Of a stretch of DNA of 39,070 bases, positions 24,331 through 31,864 are shown in pieces. A program made the position numbers and the translations under genes. How positions within the stretch are numbered: position 1 is the stretch's first letter; every line of letters begins with the position of its first letter. The notes beneath the pieces were generated by a model. The model saw only the letters and a list, made by a program, of their open reading frames with translations, was not told the origin of the DNA and searched no databases. Source of the stretch: Gloeomargarita sp. SKYG116 (GTDB lineage Bacteria > Cyanobacteriota > Cyanobacteriia > Gloeomargaritales > Gloeomargaritaceae); the NCBI GenBank assembly GCA_025056115.1, contig JANWVM010000021.1:1-39070 (forward strand), written 5' to 3'.

Positions 24331-24587
24331 AAACGCCGGTTATCCTCACGGGGCCGGGCTTTGTTGACCCGCAGTTGCCGCCCCATCCACTCGGCACCGT
24401 CTAAGGCGTTAATCGCCTTTTCCTCGTGGTCATCTTCCATCATCTCGACAAAGGCGAACCCACGCATCCGACCGGTTTCCCGGTCCATCGGTAACGTGAC
24501 CCGTTTAACCGGCCCGTATTCAGAAAAAACTTCCCTCAGGTCCTGCTCAGTGGCCTTGAAGGACAAATTACCGACGTAAATAGTCAT
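24327..24587 (-). CDS. RRM-domain RNA-binding protein (Rbp)
   Basis: 86 aa, a single RRM. RNP2 is IYVGNL and RNP1 is RGFAFVEM, with the conserved REVFSEYGPVKRV helix. It lacks the glycine-rich tail of cold-inducible RbpA types and ends KARPREDNRRF. Such proteins bind mRNAs, including thylakoid-targeted photosystem messages in Synechocystis. ATG 24587 starts the domain at the usual place; the in-frame extension to 24719 is rejected because a promoter lies inside it. A CTGACA-17-TATGAT promoter and a leader dyad precede it (reported separately). Confidence 0.93.
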   Translation of the reverse strand: MTIYVGNLSFKATEQDLREVFSEYGPVKRVTLPMDRETGRMRGFAFVEMMEDDHEEKAINALDGAEWMGRQLRVNKARPREDNRRF

Positions 24588-24625
24588 AACCCAAACCCAA
24601 ATTTCAGAAAAAGCCACTGCCGCAA

Positions 24626-24650
24626 TGGAATTAAGCAAAGCCAAATTCCA
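24626..24650 (-). promoter_or_regulatory. Leader hairpin or operator dyad of the RRM gene
   Basis: TGGAATT and AATTCCA form a perfect 7-bp inverted repeat separated by 11 nt, 39 nt upstream of the RRM start codon. With the promoter at 24676-24704 it lies inside the 5' leader, so it may act as an RNA hairpin; it could also be a protein-binding dyad. Confidence 0.45.
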
Positions 24651-24675
24651 GGGGGCGCATGGTGAAACCAAGTTC

Positions 24676-24704
24676 ATCATAACCGGTCCTGTCAAGTCTG
24701 TCAG
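24676..24704 (-). promoter_or_regulatory. Promoter of the RRM gene
   Basis: On the minus strand CTGACA (complement of 24699-24704) and TATGAT (complement of 24676-24681) are 17 bp apart. Predicted transcript start is near 24669, giving a leader of about 82 nt. Confidence 0.6.
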
Positions 24705-24789
24705 GGGGGGGTGCTTCATGTTTCTTTACGACTTAGGGTCAAGGGTAGTGCTTGTTAAGATAGGGGCAAAATGCGCCGGTGCAGTCGCC

Positions 24790-25191
24790 ATGTCCGATGT
24801 AGTTCCTATTCCCCTGTACCCCGAAAATACGCTGTTGCATCAATGTCAGGCTGGCCAAGACTTTGACCGAGTGTACGGTACGACGGATTTGTTGCCGAAG
24901 GTCCGGTACCTGGGTGAGCCGCAGGAGTTAGAGGCGCGGGCTTTGAAGTTTGCGGAAGAGACCATTATGCCCCAGATGAATCAGATTTCCTGGGTAATTA
25001 CTCGCATGCAAGAGGACATGATTGTTTACCACCGGTTGGGGTTGACGCCGGTTCTTAGGGGACCCCATGTAACAGTCATGGGAGCGACTTCGGACAAGAT
25101 TGCAGTGGACCTGGGAGCGCAACCCTACAAAACCCTGATTTGTATTGGTCAAAAGCGAATTTCCCAAACCACGCCCCTGCAATCCCTATAA
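24790..25191 (+). CDS. Conserved-looking protein of unknown function
   Basis: 133 aa, not recognised. The frame is open upstream to 24625, but ATG 24790 begins MSDVVPIPLYPENTLLHQC. The body is GQDFDRVYGTTDLLPKVRYLGEPQELEARALKFAEETIMPQMNQ, followed by a WVITRMQEDMIVYHRLGLTP block and a C-terminal part ending CIGQKRISQTTP. There is no signal peptide, membrane segment or catalytic motif. A G-rich run precedes it, with no strong Shine-Dalgarno. Convergent with the first Uma2 gene, overlapping its 3' end by 6 bp. Confidence 0.6.
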   Translation: MSDVVPIPLYPENTLLHQCQAGQDFDRVYGTTDLLPKVRYLGEPQELEARALKFAEETIMPQMNQISWVITRMQEDMIVYHRLGLTPVLRGPHVTVMGATSDKIAVDLGAQPYKTLICIGQKRISQTTPLQSL

Positions 25192-25812
25192 CGTATCGGG
25201 GGTGATTCCCTGCGCGCGCAACTTCTCAAGTAACGCCAAATGCCTTTGCCGTTCCTGGGCCAGTTCTGCCGGGGTGAGCAATTTTTCCCCACTATCCAGT
25301 CGGTAGAAATCAATCAAGGCGCCGTTGGGCACTAAGCGCAGTTGTAACACGTGACTGATGTTGTCCGGGATGACGTGGTAATCATCGCCAATCAATTGAT
25401 AGCCCACCAGCGGCGGGTTCAAGCACTCCCCACGCGGGTCAAACAACCAATACTCCGGGATTTCCATCGCTTCGTAGAGGTCTTTTTTATCTCCCTGGTC
25501 CGCCGCCAGGGTTTGGGCTGATGTCATCTCAAAAATGACGGTTGGTGCGCGTCCTTCCTCCCAGGTTTGGTAACTATCGCGCTCGCCCGGCGTTACCCCC
25601 AAAATCACCATCACATCCGGCAGCACCCGCAATCGGGGAAGCCCCCGCGCGTAGTAGAGAAACCGGTTGGCCAAAACACAAGCCGGCTGATCAGCGAGAT
25701 ACTGGCGCAAAACCTCCCAGGTCACAAACATGGCGTATTGGTGGGCGTAGGTTTCGGCAGCAGGTTCCCGCGTTTCGATGTAACTAATCACGCGCTCCGG
25801 GTCATAGGGCAT
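25186..25812 (-). CDS. Uma2-family endonuclease (DUF820), copy A
   Basis: 208 aa PD-(D/E)XK-type fold. Recognisable blocks are LPDVMVILG (acidic residue of the active site), VIFEMTSAQTLAADQGDKKDLYEAMEIPEYWLFDPRGE (E and K ligands), and LVPNGALIDFYRLDSGEKLLTPAELA near the C-terminus. Uma2 proteins are expanded in cyanobacteria; their physiological role is unknown. The tail is a charged helix with variable length, shorter than copy B. ATG 25812 lies 11 bp inside the end of copy B, indicating coupling. Confidence 0.88.
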   Translation of the reverse strand: MPYDPERVISYIETREPAAETYAHQYAMFVTWEVLRQYLADQPACVLANRFLYYARGLPRLRVLPDVMVILGVTPGERDSYQTWEEGRAPTVIFEMTSAQTLAADQGDKKDLYEAMEIPEYWLFDPRGECLNPPLVGYQLIGDDYHVIPDNISHVLQLRLVPNGALIDFYRLDSGEKLLTPAELAQERQRHLALLEKLRAQGITPDTL

Positions 25813-26488
25813 CGGGGTCGATTCCTCTGGCGCGCAGTTTTTCGATGAGTTCTAATCGCAGTTGCCGTTCCCGTTCCTTCTCGAGCCGTTCGCGTTCTTT
25901 TTCGAGACGTTCCTGTTCCCTGGCCTGGGCCAATTCTTCTGGGGTGAGCAATTTTTCCCCATTATCCAGCCGGTAGAAATCAATTAAGGGGCCGTTCGGC
26001 ACTAGGCGCAGTTGCAAAACCTGGCTAGTGTTATCGGAAATCGCACTGTAACGATTCCCCACCAACTGATAGCCAAGCAAGGGGGGATGTAACCATTCGC
26101 CTTTGGGGTCAAATAACCAGTATTCCTGAACGCCTATCGCTTCATAGATTTGCTTTTTTTGCTGCTGGTCTTTTTGACGGGTTTGAGCCGATGTCATCTC
26201 AAAAATCACCGCTGGAACTTGACCTTCCTCCCAGATTTTGTAACTGTCCCGGCCTCCAGGCGCCACCCCAAAAATCACCATGACATCGGGAGCCACCCGC
26301 AACTTGGGAAAAGCCTGGGCATAGTAAAGAAACTGGTTGGCCAAGACGGTTGCCTGTTGCCCGGCGAGATACTGGCGCAGGATTTCCAGCGTGACAAAGA
26401 TGGCGTACACATGGGCGTAACTTTCTGCCACCGGTTTGCCATCCCCACTCGGGTAGTGAATGGCTTTGGCAACCGTCGCAGCGGTCAC
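25802..26488 (-). CDS. Uma2-family endonuclease (DUF820), copy B
   Basis: 228 aa, closely similar to the neighbouring copy A: APDVMVIFGVAPGGRDSYKIWEEGQVPAVIFEMTSAQT and a YEAIGVQEYWLFDPKGEW block align almost residue by residue, so the pair is a tandem duplication. It differs by a longer charged tail (EQERLEKERERLEKERERQ) that is probably a coiled coil. The start GTG 26486-26488 overlaps the tldD TGA (GTGA). The three genes tldD, B and A form one unit with start-stop overlaps. Confidence 0.88.
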   Translation of the reverse strand: MTAATVAKAIHYPSGDGKPVAESYAHVYAIFVTLEILRQYLAGQQATVLANQFLYYAQAFPKLRVAPDVMVIFGVAPGGRDSYKIWEEGQVPAVIFEMTSAQTRQKDQQQKKQIYEAIGVQEYWLFDPKGEWLHPPLLGYQLVGNRYSAISDNTSQVLQLRLVPNGPLIDFYRLDNGEKLLTPEELAQAREQERLEKERERLEKERERQLRLELIEKLRARGIDPDAL

Positions 26489-27882
26489 GAGCGCCCTCCA
26501 ATCACCACATTTTTGATGCGCACATGGGGGCCGCCGACGCTCACTGGCAGGGGAGATTGCCCAGCTTTGCCGCAGCCGCCATTGCGATAGACGGTGTCGT
26601 TGCCAATGGCTTCGATGTCCTTCAGAGTTTGAAACACATTGCCGCTCAGGGTCACATCGCTCACCGGTTCCGCCAGTTGCCCGTTGCGGATCATAAAGCC
26701 CTCAGCAGCGGCAAAGGTAAATAGTTCTCCATTCGTCTGGCCCCCCAGCATGCGCACACAGTACACCCCCAGGTCAATGTCCTGCATCATCTCGGCCAAG
26801 GTATAGCGCCCCGGTTCAATGCCGGTATTGGTCATGCGCACGATGGGGGCATAGGTCGCCGATAACGCCCGCGCATTGCCGGTGGGTGGCTCGCCCATTT
26901 TGCCTGCCGTTTCTCGAGAGTGGAGCCGTTGCGTTAGCACGCCGTCCTTGATGAGATACTTCCGTTGCCCTGGCACCCCCTCATCGTCGTACTTCAGAGA
27001 ACCCGGCAACCCTGGCATGGTCGCATCGTCCACTACATTCAATTCGGGAATCGCCACCTGTCGCCCCAGTTGCAGTAGCTCTTGCAGGCGGGGGTTCTCG
27101 TACACAAAATCGGCTTCGGATAAATGCCCAAACGCCTCGTGGATAAAGACGCCCGAGAGATAGGGGTCAAGAATGACCGTGTACTGCCCGCCCTTGACCG
27201 GTTGCGCCTCTAATTGCCGGATGGCCCGCTGCGCCGCTTCCAGCACCTGCTGGTCAATCCCCACCACCACGTTGTAGTCCGAGCGGGAATGCACCGATTC
27301 ATAGCCCTGGCGCACCACCAGTCCTTCCCCCCGCGCCACCACGCCAAACATCCCCGACACATCCAAGCGTTCCTGAGCCAGGTTGGTGCCAGTGGACGTC
27401 ACTAGGTAGGTCACCCCAAACCGTTCCCGGTAGCTGACGCTGGTGGTCTGGATGCGGGGGTCATAGGCCAACAGCAGGTCGTTGTAGTGCTGGAGCAATG
27501 CCCGTTTTTCCGCCAGAGGCACCGTACGGGGGTCGCAGGCAATGTCTGCTTGGACGTAATCCACCACCGGTTCGACGGGGGCCAACTGAGTTTGTTCGTG
27601 ACCAATCAACCGCGCCTGCTCGACCGCTTCCTGGACCCGCTCGGCCAGTTCGTCCAGTCCATTAAACGTCACAAAGCTCCAGCCGCCCCGGTAGCAGGCC
27701 CGAATGCCCCCCGCCAGTGACAACGCCCGGTCCACCGCATCAAACCGTGGCCCCCGAAACCCCAACCGCAGGGATTCGCTTTGCTCTAGCCGAATTTCCA
27801 GATAATCCACGCGGGGGGCGTAGCGTTGCACGGTCGCTTGCAACTGGTCTTGGATGCGCGGCGGTGTCAGGGTGGCTGTCAT
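26485..27882 (-). CDS. tldD: TldD-family metallopeptidase
   Basis: 465 aa. It is the TldD partner of the TldD/TldE (PmbA) peptidase known for trimming microcin B17 leader and CcdA. The zinc motif is HEAFGH in GVFIHEAFGHLSEADFVYENP; the conserved GxGxPG-type segment appears as DDATMPGLPGSLKYDDEGVPGQ. C-terminal blocks are GNVFQTLKDIEAIGND and GGCGKAGQS, with VSVGGPH following. ATG 27882 begins MTATLTPPRIQD; the frame is open to 28017 but that part reaches the divergent Rrf2 gene. No pmbA lies in the window. Divergent from the Rrf2 gene by 40 bp. Confidence 0.93.
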   Translation of the reverse strand: MTATLTPPRIQDQLQATVQRYAPRVDYLEIRLEQSESLRLGFRGPRFDAVDRALSLAGGIRACYRGGWSFVTFNGLDELAERVQEAVEQARLIGHEQTQLAPVEPVVDYVQADIACDPRTVPLAEKRALLQHYNDLLLAYDPRIQTTSVSYRERFGVTYLVTSTGTNLAQERLDVSGMFGVVARGEGLVVRQGYESVHSRSDYNVVVGIDQQVLEAAQRAIRQLEAQPVKGGQYTVILDPYLSGVFIHEAFGHLSEADFVYENPRLQELLQLGRQVAIPELNVVDDATMPGLPGSLKYDDEGVPGQRKYLIKDGVLTQRLHSRETAGKMGEPPTGNARALSATYAPIVRMTNTGIEPGRYTLAEMMQDIDLGVYCVRMLGGQTNGELFTFAAAEGFMIRNGQLAEPVSDVTLSGNVFQTLKDIEAIGNDTVYRNGGCGKAGQSPLPVSVGGPHVRIKNVVIGGRS

Positions 27883-27922
27883 GATGGGAAATGGTGAAAA
27901 AACTGTATTTCCTAGTGTAACG

Positions 27923-28360
27923 ATGTTCCGGCTGTCCATGCGGGGGCAGTACGCGCTCAAGGCTATGCTGGATTTGACGCTGCATGCGTCCCGGCAACCG
28001 GTGTCGGTGCGCACCATTGCCCAGCGCCAAGGGATACCCGCGCCCTTTCTGGAGAAATTGCTACTGGCGTTACGACGTGCTGGACTTGTCGTGGCGCACC
28101 GGGGCGCGCAAGGGGGCTATCGGCTAGCACAACCGCCGGAAGCCATTCGCGTACAACAGATTCTGGCGGCGGTGGGAGAGTCGTTTACCGCACCGGAACC
28201 ACCGGCTATCCAGCCAACCGACTGGGTCACGCGCAGTCTATGGCGACGGGTTAGCGAGCGGTGTCAACAAACCCTGGCGCAATTGACCCTGGCCGACCTG
28301 TACTACGACGTGCGCAGCCGCATGGCCAACGAAACCGAGCCGTATCACTTCATCGTGTAG
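27923..28360 (+). CDS. Rrf2-family transcriptional regulator
   Basis: 145 aa. The winged-helix N-terminus MRGQYALKAMLDLTLHASRQPVSVRTIAQRQGIPAPFLEKLLLALRRAGLV and the wing GAQGGYRLAQPPE are classic Rrf2. Cluster-binding cysteines of IscR/NsrR are absent: the only cysteine is in ERCQQT. The sensor, if any, is therefore not an [Fe-S] cluster of the IscR type. It is divergent from tldD with 40 bp between, so it may regulate tldD-Uma2. ATG 27923 (MFRLSMRG); 27938 possible. Its last 11 bp overlap the xth gene. Confidence 0.9.
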   Translation: MFRLSMRGQYALKAMLDLTLHASRQPVSVRTIAQRQGIPAPFLEKLLLALRRAGLVVAHRGAQGGYRLAQPPEAIRVQQILAAVGESFTAPEPPAIQPTDWVTRSLWRRVSERCQQTLAQLTLADLYYDVRSRMANETEPYHFIV

Positions 28361-29147
28361 GAGGCCAGTCCAGTTCTAACACGACCGGCACATGGTCGCT
28401 CGGTTGTGGCCACGCGCGGGGTTCCCGGTCAATCCAACAGTGTTTGGCCCAACTGCGTAGGGGTTGGCTAATGAGAATGTGGTCAATCCGCCAGCCCTGA
28501 TTGCGGCGAAACGCACCTGCTCGGTAGTCCCACCAGGTAAAGTGACCCCCTTCGTGGCAAAACAACCGGAAACTGTCTTGGAAATCCAAGGCCAGCACTT
28601 GTTGAAACGCAGCCCGCTCCGAAGGCGACGCCATGATGTGCGCCTGCTTGTCCTGGGGGTCGTAAATATCCAAATCTGTCGGGGCCACATTCCAATCCCC
28701 GCACACACAGACCTGGGACGTTTGCTGCAACAACCGTTGGAGATATTGGTGCAACGCCGCCAGCCACCGCAATTTGTAATCGTATTTGTCGCTTCCCACG
28801 CTCTGGCCATTGGGCACGTAGACATTGACAATCTCCAGGCCCTGTATTTGCACATGAATTAACCGTTTTTGTTCATCTAAATAGCCGGTCCATTCCTGGC
28901 CCAATAACGGTGCAAAACCCACAGAAACATGCGTGGGAGGAATACGGGTTAAAATGGCAACTCCGTTGTAGGACTTTTGCCCCGCCACCACACAGTGATA
29001 ACCGGGAAACGCCTCGGTCGGGAATTGGTCATCGGTGACCTTGGTCTCCTGTAAACACAAAATCTCCACTGGGTGTTTCTGCAACCACGTCTGGATATGC
29101 CCAAGGCGGGTGCGAATCGAATTCACATTCCAGGTGGCAATTTGCAT
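28350..29147 (-). CDS. xth: Exodeoxyribonuclease III / AP endonuclease
   Basis: 265 aa. It repairs abasic sites and 3' blocks in DNA. The endonuclease/exonuclease/phosphatase fold motifs are intact: TWNVNSIRTR, LQETKVTDDQFP (metal glutamate), VCGDWNVAPTDLDIYDP, and the C-terminal RIDHILIS and SDHVPVV (catalytic histidine). The length equals the E. coli enzyme within a few residues. Its stop overlaps the Rrf2 stop region by 11 bp; upstream is the divergent slipin gene. Confidence 0.95.
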   Translation of the reverse strand: MQIATWNVNSIRTRLGHIQTWLQKHPVEILCLQETKVTDDQFPTEAFPGYHCVVAGQKSYNGVAILTRIPPTHVSVGFAPLLGQEWTGYLDEQKRLIHVQIQGLEIVNVYVPNGQSVGSDKYDYKLRWLAALHQYLQRLLQQTSQVCVCGDWNVAPTDLDIYDPQDKQAHIMASPSERAAFQQVLALDFQDSFRLFCHEGGHFTWWDYRAGAFRRNQGWRIDHILISQPLRSWAKHCWIDREPRAWPQPSDHVPVVLELDWPPTR

Positions 29148-29216
29148 GGGTTGGTGGCCGCCAAACCAGCCTGTAGTATAGCAATTCCTGGCTTAGACTA
29201 GAGCTACAGGGTTCAC

Positions 29217-30017
29217 ATGGGGGACAAGGGTATGCCGTGGGGCGCGACTGCGCTTCTGGTCCTGCTGGCCATCGTTTTATCCGGTTTCAAACTCGACCGT
29301 GAGTACCAGCGGGGGGTGATTTTTCGCTTGGGACGCCTGCACAGTATCCGCGGGCCGGGGCTGTACTGGACGATCCCGTTGGTGGAGCAAAAAATCCAGG
29401 TGGATATGCGCACCAAAACCGTGGACGTGCAACCCCAGGAGACGGTCACCGCTGACAGTGTTACGATTCGGGTCAACGCTGTCCTTTACTACCGAATTAT
29501 TGACCCTGCAAAAGCCATCAACCGAGTGGAAGACTACCATCAGGCGGTGTACCTAGCAGCCCAAACCACCCTGCGCAACGTGGTCGGACAAAACCTACTG
29601 GATGACGTCCTCAAAAACCGCGACAAGGTGAACTGGCGCATCCGCGAAATTGTGGACGAGATCACGGAACCCTGGGGCATTGACATTGAACGGGTGGAAA
29701 TGCGGGATGTGGAAATTCCCCCTTCGATGCAGCGGGCCATGGCCAAGGAGGCCGAAGCCGTCCGGGAAAAACGCGCGCGACTCATCAAAGCCACTGCCGA
29801 ACAGGAAGCGTCGCTTCAGTTAGCCAGCGCTGCCCGCGAAATCGCCCAAAACCCCGCAGCTTTGGAACTCCGTCGCCTGCAAATGCTCACGGAAATCGGC
29901 GCAGAGAACAACACCACGACCATCATCATGGTGCCCGCTGATTTTGTGAATCTAGCCAGACGCTGGGCGGAATCCCCTAACGCCGGGGCACCGGCACCGC
30001 CATCTGACGTAGCGTAG
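29217..30017 (+). CDS. Stomatin-like SPFH protein (slipin)
   Basis: 266 aa. An N-terminal hydrophobic segment (PWGATALLVLLAIVLSGFKL) is followed by the SPFH/Band 7 domain: EYQRGVIFRLGRLHSIRGPGLYWTIPLVEQ, and TADSVTIRVNAVLYYRIIDP. The C-terminal coiled-coil is rich in Glu/Ala (AMAKEAEAVREKRARLIKATAEQEAS). Such proteins oligomerise on membranes and scaffold proteases or channels. There is no NfeD partner beside it, though slipins often pair with one. ATG 29217 with a GTT-CAC spacer; ATG 29232 is an alternative. The 3' end overlaps the pentapeptide gene by 41 bp. Confidence 0.9.
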   Translation: MGDKGMPWGATALLVLLAIVLSGFKLDREYQRGVIFRLGRLHSIRGPGLYWTIPLVEQKIQVDMRTKTVDVQPQETVTADSVTIRVNAVLYYRIIDPAKAINRVEDYHQAVYLAAQTTLRNVVGQNLLDDVLKNRDKVNWRIREIVDEITEPWGIDIERVEMRDVEIPPSMQRAMAKEAEAVREKRARLIKATAEQEASLQLASAAREIAQNPAALELRRLQMLTEIGAENNTTTIIMVPADFVNLARRWAESPNAGAPAPPSDVA

Positions 30018-30402
30018 GATAGCCGCCGAATTCGCCGCGCCGCCGACCTTCTAGTTCCGTCCCGCGCAGGTTGGCTCCGTCTAAATTCGCGCCCCGCAAG
30101 TCAGCCCCGTCCAGCTTGGCATAGCTCAGATTGGCACCCCGCAAATCCGCACCCCGCAAGTCCGTATTGCTTAGGTCAGCGCCCACCAAATCCGCACCCC
30201 GCAGATTCGCCCGCGTCAAATCCGACCCCTGCAAGTTGGCATTACTCAAACGCGCGCCCCGCAGGTCAGCCCCCCGCAGGTCACAATTGGTACACGTCTT
30301 GGTGTGCAACAATTGCCGCACTTGCGCCGCATCTTCCGCCCGCACCGGTAACGCCACCAGCCCGCTCACCGCCGCTGCCACGATCAGATTGAGGAACTTC
30401 AT
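29977..30402 (-). CDS. Exported pentapeptide-repeat protein
   Basis: 141 aa. A signal peptide (FLNLIVAAAVSGLVALPVRAED, about 3-24) precedes a CTNC pair and about 16 A(D/N)LxX repeats (CDLRG, ADLRG, ARLSN, ANLQG, SDLTR, ANLRG and so on). These form a beta-helix, ending in an RRRGEFGGYPTLRQ tail. It is probably periplasmic or thylakoid-lumenal. ATG 30402 was chosen because GGGAG lies 7 nt upstream; an earlier ATG at 30435 would add 11 non-signal residues. The pair of cysteines at the start of the repeats is a common cyanobacterial variant of unknown purpose. Confidence 0.85.
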   Translation of the reverse strand: MKFLNLIVAAAVSGLVALPVRAEDAAQVRQLLHTKTCTNCDLRGADLRGARLSNANLQGSDLTRANLRGADLVGADLSNTDLRGADLRGANLSYAKLDGADLRGANLDGANLRGTELEGRRRGEFGGYPTLRQMAVPVPRR

Positions 30403-30482
30403 AAAAAACTCCCGGATGAACGCCCAGAACTCCACTCTCCTATTGTGGGCGAAAAAGCGCAGTAACGATGTGATCTGTATCG

Positions 30483-31616
30483 CTAGTAGTCCACCCCCCG
30501 CTTGAGGTCCACCCCCCGCTCGGCGTAGTGCTTGTGGTTGACCATCTCGGAATGCACACTGGCCAGGTCAAAGTAGCGGGGGAGTTGCCGGCACCGGCCG
30601 GTAATGATCACTTCTGTATGCTGGGGCTTGCGCAACAGCGTCTGGATGATAGGCTCCTGGGGCAAGAGTTCTAAATCCACTGTGGGATTGAGTTCATCCA
30701 AAATAATGGTTTTGTATAGCCCCGAGAGAATCGCCGCCTGGGCAATTTCCCAGCCCCGTTCCGCTTCCACGTAGTCTAGTTCCTGCCGGTCGTTCCACCA
30801 GACAATCGCATCACGGCCACAGCGCTGGTGGTCCACCAGATTGGGATAACTGTGTTGCAGGGCTTGAATCGCTGCGTCTTCGGTGTAGCCCGTGCCCCCC
30901 TTGAGCCATTGCAGGATGAGCACCCGGTGGGACAAGTCTAAGCGAATCCCCCGCCCAATCGCCTGCAACGCCTTGCCCAGCGCGCTGGTAGATTTGCCTT
31001 TGCCCGCGCCGGTGTAGATTTCGATGCCCGTAATGCCGTACTTTTCGGCGGTGGGGTGATGGTGGGGACGCATTTCGGAATGCAGGTCGGCAATTTCCAG
31101 TAGCTCGCGCGGTGCTGCCCGGCCCGTCGCAATAATCTCCAGCGATTCCGGTTTTTTGGCCAGGGTTTCCACCACTTCGTCAAGGGGGAGCAATCCCAAG
31201 TCCAGCACGGGATTGATTTCATCCAGCACAATCACCGAGTAGAGTTCCGAAAGAATCGCGCCCTTGGCGATATGCCAGCCCCGTTCAGCTTCCATCCGGT
31301 CAAAAGCAGTGATTTCATCTGGCCCAAAATACTCAGCCCGCCCCGTGCGCACCTGGTCAATCAAGTGGGGAAAGGCCTGTTCTAGGGCTTCGATGGCGCC
31401 ATCTTCATCATAGACCCGCCCCGGCCCCTTGAGAAACCGCAGCAGAAGCACCCGGTTTTGCTTGCCTGTGTTAATCCCCAGCCCAATCGAACGCAGCACG
31501 ACCCCCAATGCCGCCTGGGATTTGCCCTTGCCAAGGCCATCATAGACATGAATCTGACCAACGGGTCGCTCTTGCCGCCGCTGCGCCGTGACAATGCCGA
31601 TGCCTGTACGTCCCAT
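30483..31616 (-). CDS. Tandem-duplicated CobO/BtuR-type ATP:corrinoid adenosyltransferase homologue
   Basis: 377 aa made of two homologous P-loop domains. Domain 1 (about 20-195) has VYDGLGKGKSQAALG; domain 2 (about 200-375) has IYTGAGKGKSTSALG. Each repeats the rest of the family pattern: RVLLLRFLKG / RVLILQWLKG, AERGWHIAKGAIL / AERGWEIAQAAIL, IVLDEINPVLDLGLLP / IILDELNPTVDLELLP, and a terminal TGR block plus HSEM. The single-domain enzyme adenosylates cob(I)alamin as a dimer, so the fusion resembles a covalent pseudo-dimer. Both P-loops look functional. Cofactor activity is inferred from homology. Upstream and divergent genes are unrelated to B12. Confidence 0.88.
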   Translation of the reverse strand: MGRTGIGIVTAQRRQERPVGQIHVYDGLGKGKSQAALGVVLRSIGLGINTGKQNRVLLLRFLKGPGRVYDEDGAIEALEQAFPHLIDQVRTGRAEYFGPDEITAFDRMEAERGWHIAKGAILSELYSVIVLDEINPVLDLGLLPLDEVVETLAKKPESLEIIATGRAAPRELLEIADLHSEMRPHHHPTAEKYGITGIEIYTGAGKGKSTSALGKALQAIGRGIRLDLSHRVLILQWLKGGTGYTEDAAIQALQHSYPNLVDHQRCGRDAIVWWNDRQELDYVEAERGWEIAQAAILSGLYKTIILDELNPTVDLELLPQEPIIQTLLRKPQHTEVIITGRCRQLPRYFDLASVHSEMVNHKHYAERGVDLKRGVDY

Positions 31617-31661
31617 GCCCGCCTTACCTACCAGGCTACTTCCATTCTAGGGAGCGCGGGG

Positions 31662-31793
31662 TCAATCTTCGTGGTCTTCAAAGGGATCGTCGAGCGCTTG
31701 GGAGGGCGGGCCAAACGCGACGTAAATGGCGTAGCCGGTGATGCCAATGACCAGCGCCGCCAGGGAAATGATAAAAACTGTTGCAGATTCCAT
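31662..31793 (-). CDS. psbN: Photosystem II assembly protein PsbN
   Basis: 43 aa, one transmembrane helix ([25 protein letters not shown]), ending in the conserved [13 protein letters not shown]. PsbN is not a stable subunit but is required for early photosystem II assembly and repair. The small ORF was found by reading the psbH flank. It is divergent from psbH, as in other cyanobacteria, where psbN is read opposite to psbH. ATG 31793, stop 31662-31664. Confidence 0.95.
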   Translation of the reverse strand: MESATVFIISLAALVIGITGYAIYVAFGPPSQALDDPFEDHED

Positions 31794-31824
31794 TGGTCGC
31801 TCTCCACGCTGGTGAGCCTGCTCC

Positions 31825-31830
31825 TATAAT
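31825..31830 (+). promoter_or_regulatory. -10 element of psbH
   Basis: Perfect TATAAT 40 bp before the psbH ATG, predicting a start near 31837. No good -35 at standard spacing. Confidence 0.5.
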
Positions 31831-31847
31831 GTTACAGGAGATTAACG

Positions 31848-31859
31848 ATGGACAGGTAA
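31848..31859 (+). promoter_or_regulatory. Three-codon leader ORF before psbH
   Basis: ATG-GAC-AGG-TAA, with AGGAG at 31836-31840 spaced 7 nt from its ATG; the psbH ATG starts 5 nt after its stop. The Shine-Dalgarno is well placed for this mini-ORF but 24 nt from the psbH start, so it may feed psbH by reinitiation. It could be chance. Confidence 0.35.
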
Positions 31860-31864
31860 AGCCT

